Shown piece by piece: positions 60,292-64,000 of a stretch of 64,000 nucleotides of DNA. Origin of the DNA: Oleiagrimonas citrea (lineage in GTDB: Bacteria; Pseudomonadota; Gammaproteobacteria; Xanthomonadales; Rhodanobacteraceae). The notes beneath the pieces were generated by a model. The model ran no database searches, was not told the DNA's origin, and saw nothing but the letters and a program-made list of their open reading frames with translations. Position 1 is the first letter of the stretch. The number at the start of each line of letters is the position of its first letter. Where the stretch lies: NCBI RefSeq assembly GCF_012395255.1, contig NZ_JAAZQD010000003.1, forward strand, positions 186,001-250,000, in the 5' to 3' direction. The translations under genes and the position numbers were made by a program.

Positions 60292-60368
60292 TTAAATTCG
60301 GTTCATGGATATATCAAGCTTTTTTGATTCTAGCATGGGGTCTTATTTTCGAACTTGAGGCCCAGGCC

Positions 60369-61553
60369 ATGTCGCATCCCGAAACCCTCGGCGTCCACGC
60401 CGGCCGCGAAGACTTCGCCGAACTGGGTGTGCACGCACCGCCGCTGGATCTGTCGACGACCTATCCGGTGCGCGATCTCGGCGTCGGCACGGCCAGCTTC
60501 GACGCGCTGGTCGGCGGGCAGGCTAGCGCCGAGAACCCGATCTATGCGCGTCTGCACAATCCGACCGTGGCCCGCTTCGAGCAGGCGCTGGCGCAGTTGG
60601 AGGGCACCACCGACGCAGTCGCCTTTGGTTCGGGCATGGCTGCGCTGTCGGCATGTCTGCTGGCCGCCGGTCAGCGCGGCAAGCACGTGCTGGCGGTGCG
60701 TCCGGTGTACGGCACCAGCGATCATCTGCTCGATTCCGGTCTGCTGGGCATTCCGGTGCGCTGGGTGAAACCGGACGAGATCACCGGCGCCGTCGACGCG
60801 GACACCGCGCTGGTGATGATCGAGACGCCGGCCAACCCGACGCTCGAATTGATCGACATCGCCGCCGTGGTGAAGGCTGCGGGCGACGTGCCCGTGCTGG
60901 TCGACTCGACCTTCGCCACGCCGGTGCTGCAGCAGCCGGCGAAGCTGGGCGCGCGCCTGGTCATGCATAGTGCGACCAAGTTCCTCGGCGGCCACGGCGA
61001 CGTCATCGCCGGCGTAGTGGCCTGCGACGACGACTGGGCGAAATCGCTGCGCCAGGTGCGCGCGGCGACCGGCGGTCTGCTGCATCCGCTCGGCGCCTAC
61101 CTGCTGCATCGTGGCCTGCCGACGCTGGCGCTGCGCGTGGAGAAGGCGCAGGCCAATGCTGTAGAGATCGCGAAGCGCCTGCAGGCCCATCCGCTGGTGG
61201 CGAGTATCAGCTATCCCGGCCTGCGTGAAGACGTCAATGCGCGACTGGTCGGCACGCAGATGCGCGGACCCGGAAGCCTGATGGCGTTCGAGGTGCATGG
61301 TGGCCACGCGGCGGCGGCGCAGGTGATGGCGGCAGTGCGGCTGGCGACGCCGGCAGTGAGTCTGGGGTCGGTGGACACGCTGATCCAGCATCCGGCGGGT
61401 CTGACGCACCGCACTCTGGATGCCGGTACGCAGGAGGATTGCGGTATCACGCCGGGGATGCTGCGCCTGTCGGTCGGCATCGAGCACGTCGAGGACATCT
61501 GGAGCGACCTCGAAAGCGCTCTGGAAGCGTCCGTGGGCGCGAAGGTGGCTTGA
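60369..61553 (+). CDS. Cys/Met-metabolism PLP enzyme (methionine gamma-lyase family)
   Basis: 394-residue fold-type I PLP enzyme. Schiff-base lysine K204 in HSATKFLGGHGDV; PLP phosphate site GSGMAALSA (88-96) and ENPIYARLHNPTV (55-67). Family covers methionine gamma-lyase, cystathionine gamma-lyase and synthase. The MGL-specific cysteine near C116 is not evident (VYGTSDH here), so specificity is open. Start ATG 60369. Divergent Lrp regulator suggests methionine or a related amino acid. Confidence 0.88.
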   Translation: MSHPETLGVHAGREDFAELGVHAPPLDLSTTYPVRDLGVGTASFDALVGGQASAENPIYARLHNPTVARFEQALAQLEGTTDAVAFGSGMAALSACLLAAGQRGKHVLAVRPVYGTSDHLLDSGLLGIPVRWVKPDEITGAVDADTALVMIETPANPTLELIDIAAVVKAAGDVPVLVDSTFATPVLQQPAKLGARLVMHSATKFLGGHGDVIAGVVACDDDWAKSLRQVRAATGGLLHPLGAYLLHRGLPTLALRVEKAQANAVEIAKRLQAHPLVASISYPGLREDVNARLVGTQMRGPGSLMAFEVHGGHAAAAQVMAAVRLATPAVSLGSVDTLIQHPAGLTHRTLDAGTQEDCGITPGMLRLSVGIEHVEDIWSDLESALEASVGAKVA

Positions 61554-61601
61554 TCCAGGACGGGCGGTGCCCCGCCCGCAAGGTATTTCGGCACGATGAT
61601 G

Positions 61602-61640
61602 GGCCGCTTTGATCTCGATCAAGGCGGCCTATGTCTTTTT
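61602..61640 (+). terminator. Terminator of PLP-enzyme gene
   Basis: Arms at 61602-61614 and 61617-61629 (one G-U pair), followed by TATGTCTTTTT. A smaller hairpin CGGGCGG/TGCC/CCGCCCG lies before it at 61561-61578. Confidence 0.8.
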
Positions 61641-61831
61641 ATCTATCCTGAAAGTCGTATTGCAGCACATCGTTATTCATGTAGCGCGTGCTGCAATCCC
61701 GCCCCGTGAGGACGCCGTGGTCACCTTCCGCGTCTGCGTGCATATCGTCACGGGCAACGTTGCAGCAGCGGGTACACGCGGAAGTCGGGACGCGAACCAC
61801 AAGCCATCGCGTCTTTTCGGGGAGTCGAAAA

Positions 61832-63211
61832 ATGAATAGGCAAGCAGCAAGGGAGTGCCGGCCACGCAGTATCCGTTTTCTGGGCTGGTTGATTCTGCCC
61901 ATGGTCTGGGTGCTGCTGCATGCCGGCCCCGCGTTGGCGGTGCCGTCCTACGCGCGTCAGACACATCTGCCCTGTTCTTCCTGCCATGTCGGTGCGTTCG
62001 GTCCCGAGCTGACGCCGTTCGGGCGCGAGTTCAAGCTCAATGGTTACACCATGAAAGTGGGCAACGACGCCAAGATTCCGCTATCGGCGATGATGGTCGA
62101 GTCCTTCCTGCACACCGGGCAGGTGCAGGATCCCGCCGATCTGGGCAAGCCCTTCAAGGGGAACAACAACTTCTCGCTGGATCAGGCTTCGGTATTCCTC
62201 GCCGGACGCATCAGCAAGCACGCGGGCGTGTTCGCGCAGGCGACGTATTCCGAGGTGGGCGGTCTGCTGGGTTGGGACAACGTGGACGTGCGTTACGCGC
62301 GGCCCTACAGCCACGGCAAGCACAATGGGGTATGGGGCATTTCGATCAACAACAATCCCACAGTCAGCGACGTGTTCAACAGTGCGCCGGCGTGGATGTT
62401 TCCCTACATGAGCTCGGATCTGGCGCCGGGCGCGCCGGCCGCGCCGATCATTCTGGACGGCATCGGCGGGCAGTCCATCGGTGCCACGGGTTACACCCAG
62501 ATTGATGGCAAGTGGTATCTGGAGGCGGGCGGTTACCGGTCGCTGTCGGTGGCATGGACGAACAAGGTCAATGCCGGCTACGACGGCAAGCTTTCCGGCT
62601 TCGCCCCGTATGCGCGCCTGACCTACACGAAGGCGGTTCCGAACGGTGATTTCACGCTTGGTGGCTTCCTGTTCGACGTCAATCGCGGCGCCGTGGGCGA
62701 GGACGTGAACGGGCACGCGATCCCGCTGCCCGGTCCGACGGACGACTATCGCGATCTCGGTCTCTCGGGCGATTACGAGTATTACCGCGGCGACAACATC
62801 TTCACGGCCAACGCCCTGTACGTGCACGAGCGGCAGACGCTGAACAGCACGTTCCTCGATGGCGGTTCCACGCACCTGCGCAACACGCTCGACTCGTTCA
62901 ACCTCAAGGGCAGCTACTGGTACCAGAACACCTACGGCGTGAGCCTGGCGCAGTTCGTCTACGACGGCAGCAACGACCTGGCCTTGTATGGCAACAATGG
63001 CTCGCCCAACACCGAGGGAGGCATCGTCGAGGTCGATTACAACCCGTTCGGCAAGTCCGATTCGTGGAAGCAGCCGTACGTCAATGTTCGCGTCGGTCTG
63101 CAGTACACCTGGTATACGAAGTTCAGCGGCCTGGTGCACAACATCGACGGCGCGGGGCGTAATGCCAGCGGCAACGATGCGACCTATCTCTACCTGTGGC
63201 TCGCACTCTGA
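61832..63211 (+). CDS. c-type heme-binding, porin-like outer-membrane protein
   Basis: 459-residue exported protein. Start ATG 61832 (GGGGAG upstream). Signal ~1-36 (IRFLGWLILPMVWVLLHAGPALA). A c-type heme motif C48-S-S-C51-H52 sits at the mature N-terminus (THLPCSSCHVGAFGPELTPFGR), followed by ~370 residues of alternating beta strands and ending in YLYLWLAL with aromatic last strand, as in outer-membrane barrels. Suggests electron transfer through or at the outer membrane; partner unknown. Confidence 0.78.
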   Translation: MNRQAARECRPRSIRFLGWLILPMVWVLLHAGPALAVPSYARQTHLPCSSCHVGAFGPELTPFGREFKLNGYTMKVGNDAKIPLSAMMVESFLHTGQVQDPADLGKPFKGNNNFSLDQASVFLAGRISKHAGVFAQATYSEVGGLLGWDNVDVRYARPYSHGKHNGVWGISINNNPTVSDVFNSAPAWMFPYMSSDLAPGAPAAPIILDGIGGQSIGATGYTQIDGKWYLEAGGYRSLSVAWTNKVNAGYDGKLSGFAPYARLTYTKAVPNGDFTLGGFLFDVNRGAVGEDVNGHAIPLPGPTDDYRDLGLSGDYEYYRGDNIFTANALYVHERQTLNSTFLDGGSTHLRNTLDSFNLKGSYWYQNTYGVSLAQFVYDGSNDLALYGNNGSPNTEGGIVEVDYNPFGKSDSWKQPYVNVRVGLQYTWYTKFSGLVHNIDGAGRNASGNDATYLYLWLAL

Positions 63212-63233
63212 GCGCCATCGCGACACGGCGTGA

Positions 63234-63271
63234 AACGAAAACGGCAGACCTCGAGGTCTGCCGTTTTCGTT
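63234..63271. terminator. Long bidirectional terminator
   Basis: A 38-bp perfect palindrome (19-bp arms, centred on CTCGAG) with A/T ends on both sides, between the convergent porin-like and katG genes. Confidence 0.88.
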
Positions 63272-63290
63272 CAGCAGCAGGGAAGGGGAT

Positions 63291-64000
<710 letters not shown>

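Overview
The window is a GC-rich chromosomal segment with bacterial gene spacing. It most likely comes from a gammaproteobacterium of the order Xanthomonadales, probably near Rhodanobacteraceae (Rhodanobacter, Dyella, Luteibacter). The basis is protein style, the core order rpsF-rpsR-rplI-dnaB-alr-radA, and the many secreted peptidases and esterases; I could not run a search, so this is inference. No rRNA, tRNA, CRISPR array, integrase or intact insertion sequence was recognised.

Layout. 1-20.2 kb is mostly secreted or membrane-linked metabolism: the end of an OPT transporter, a CZB-GGDEF diguanylate cyclase, a secreted barnase-like RNase with a barstar-type inhibitor fused to an S4 domain, an esterase, an M1 peptidase, an alpha/beta hydrolase, a GH13 alpha-glucosidase, a serine hydrolase, YidB, a PadR regulator with a perfect operator-like palindrome, an EamA transporter, a thioredoxin-like protein, a cyclophilin and a Tat-exported M19 dipeptidase. 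20.2-27.7 kb is the accessory part. It holds a two-gene putative graspetide RiPP locus (54-residue precursor plus MvdD-like ATP-grasp ligase, separated by a terminator-like hairpin), then a Sec-exported RHS/YD-repeat protein of about 1550 residues with AT-rich ends and a GC-rich core, followed by a small gene in the immunity position.

27.7-44.2 kb carries a HEAT-repeat protein, a PadR/HAAS-sensor pair, a methyltransferase, CPBP and MAPEG membrane proteins, an APC permease, a YpfJ-type metallopeptidase, a stand-alone thermolysin-type propeptide protein, an NlpC/P60 peptidase, an osmoprotectant ABC transporter whose binding protein and permease are fused, a DadA-like oxidase, glutathione reductase, a tandem pair of small secreted cysteine-rich proteins sharing a leader hairpin, and an N-formylglutamate amidohydrolase. 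44.2-50.3 kb is a minus-strand run, possibly one transcription unit from asnS: MalM-like lipoprotein, small membrane protein, atypical SDR, a relic of an Fpg/Nei zinc finger, aldehyde dehydrogenase, beta-carbonic anhydrase and RidA. The dehydrogenase plus RidA fit the 2-aminomuconate steps of tryptophan/kynurenine catabolism.

50.4-57.3 kb is core: an IscA-like protein, the S6-S18-L9 operon with promoter, structured leader and terminators, dnaB preceded by two DnaA-box-like sites, alr, radA and a CcsA-type membrane protein. The rest holds an SdpR/SdpI pair, an alpha/beta hydrolase, an Lrp regulator divergent from a methionine gamma-lyase-family enzyme, a c-type heme plus porin-like protein, and the 3' part of katG on the minus strand, cut by the window end.
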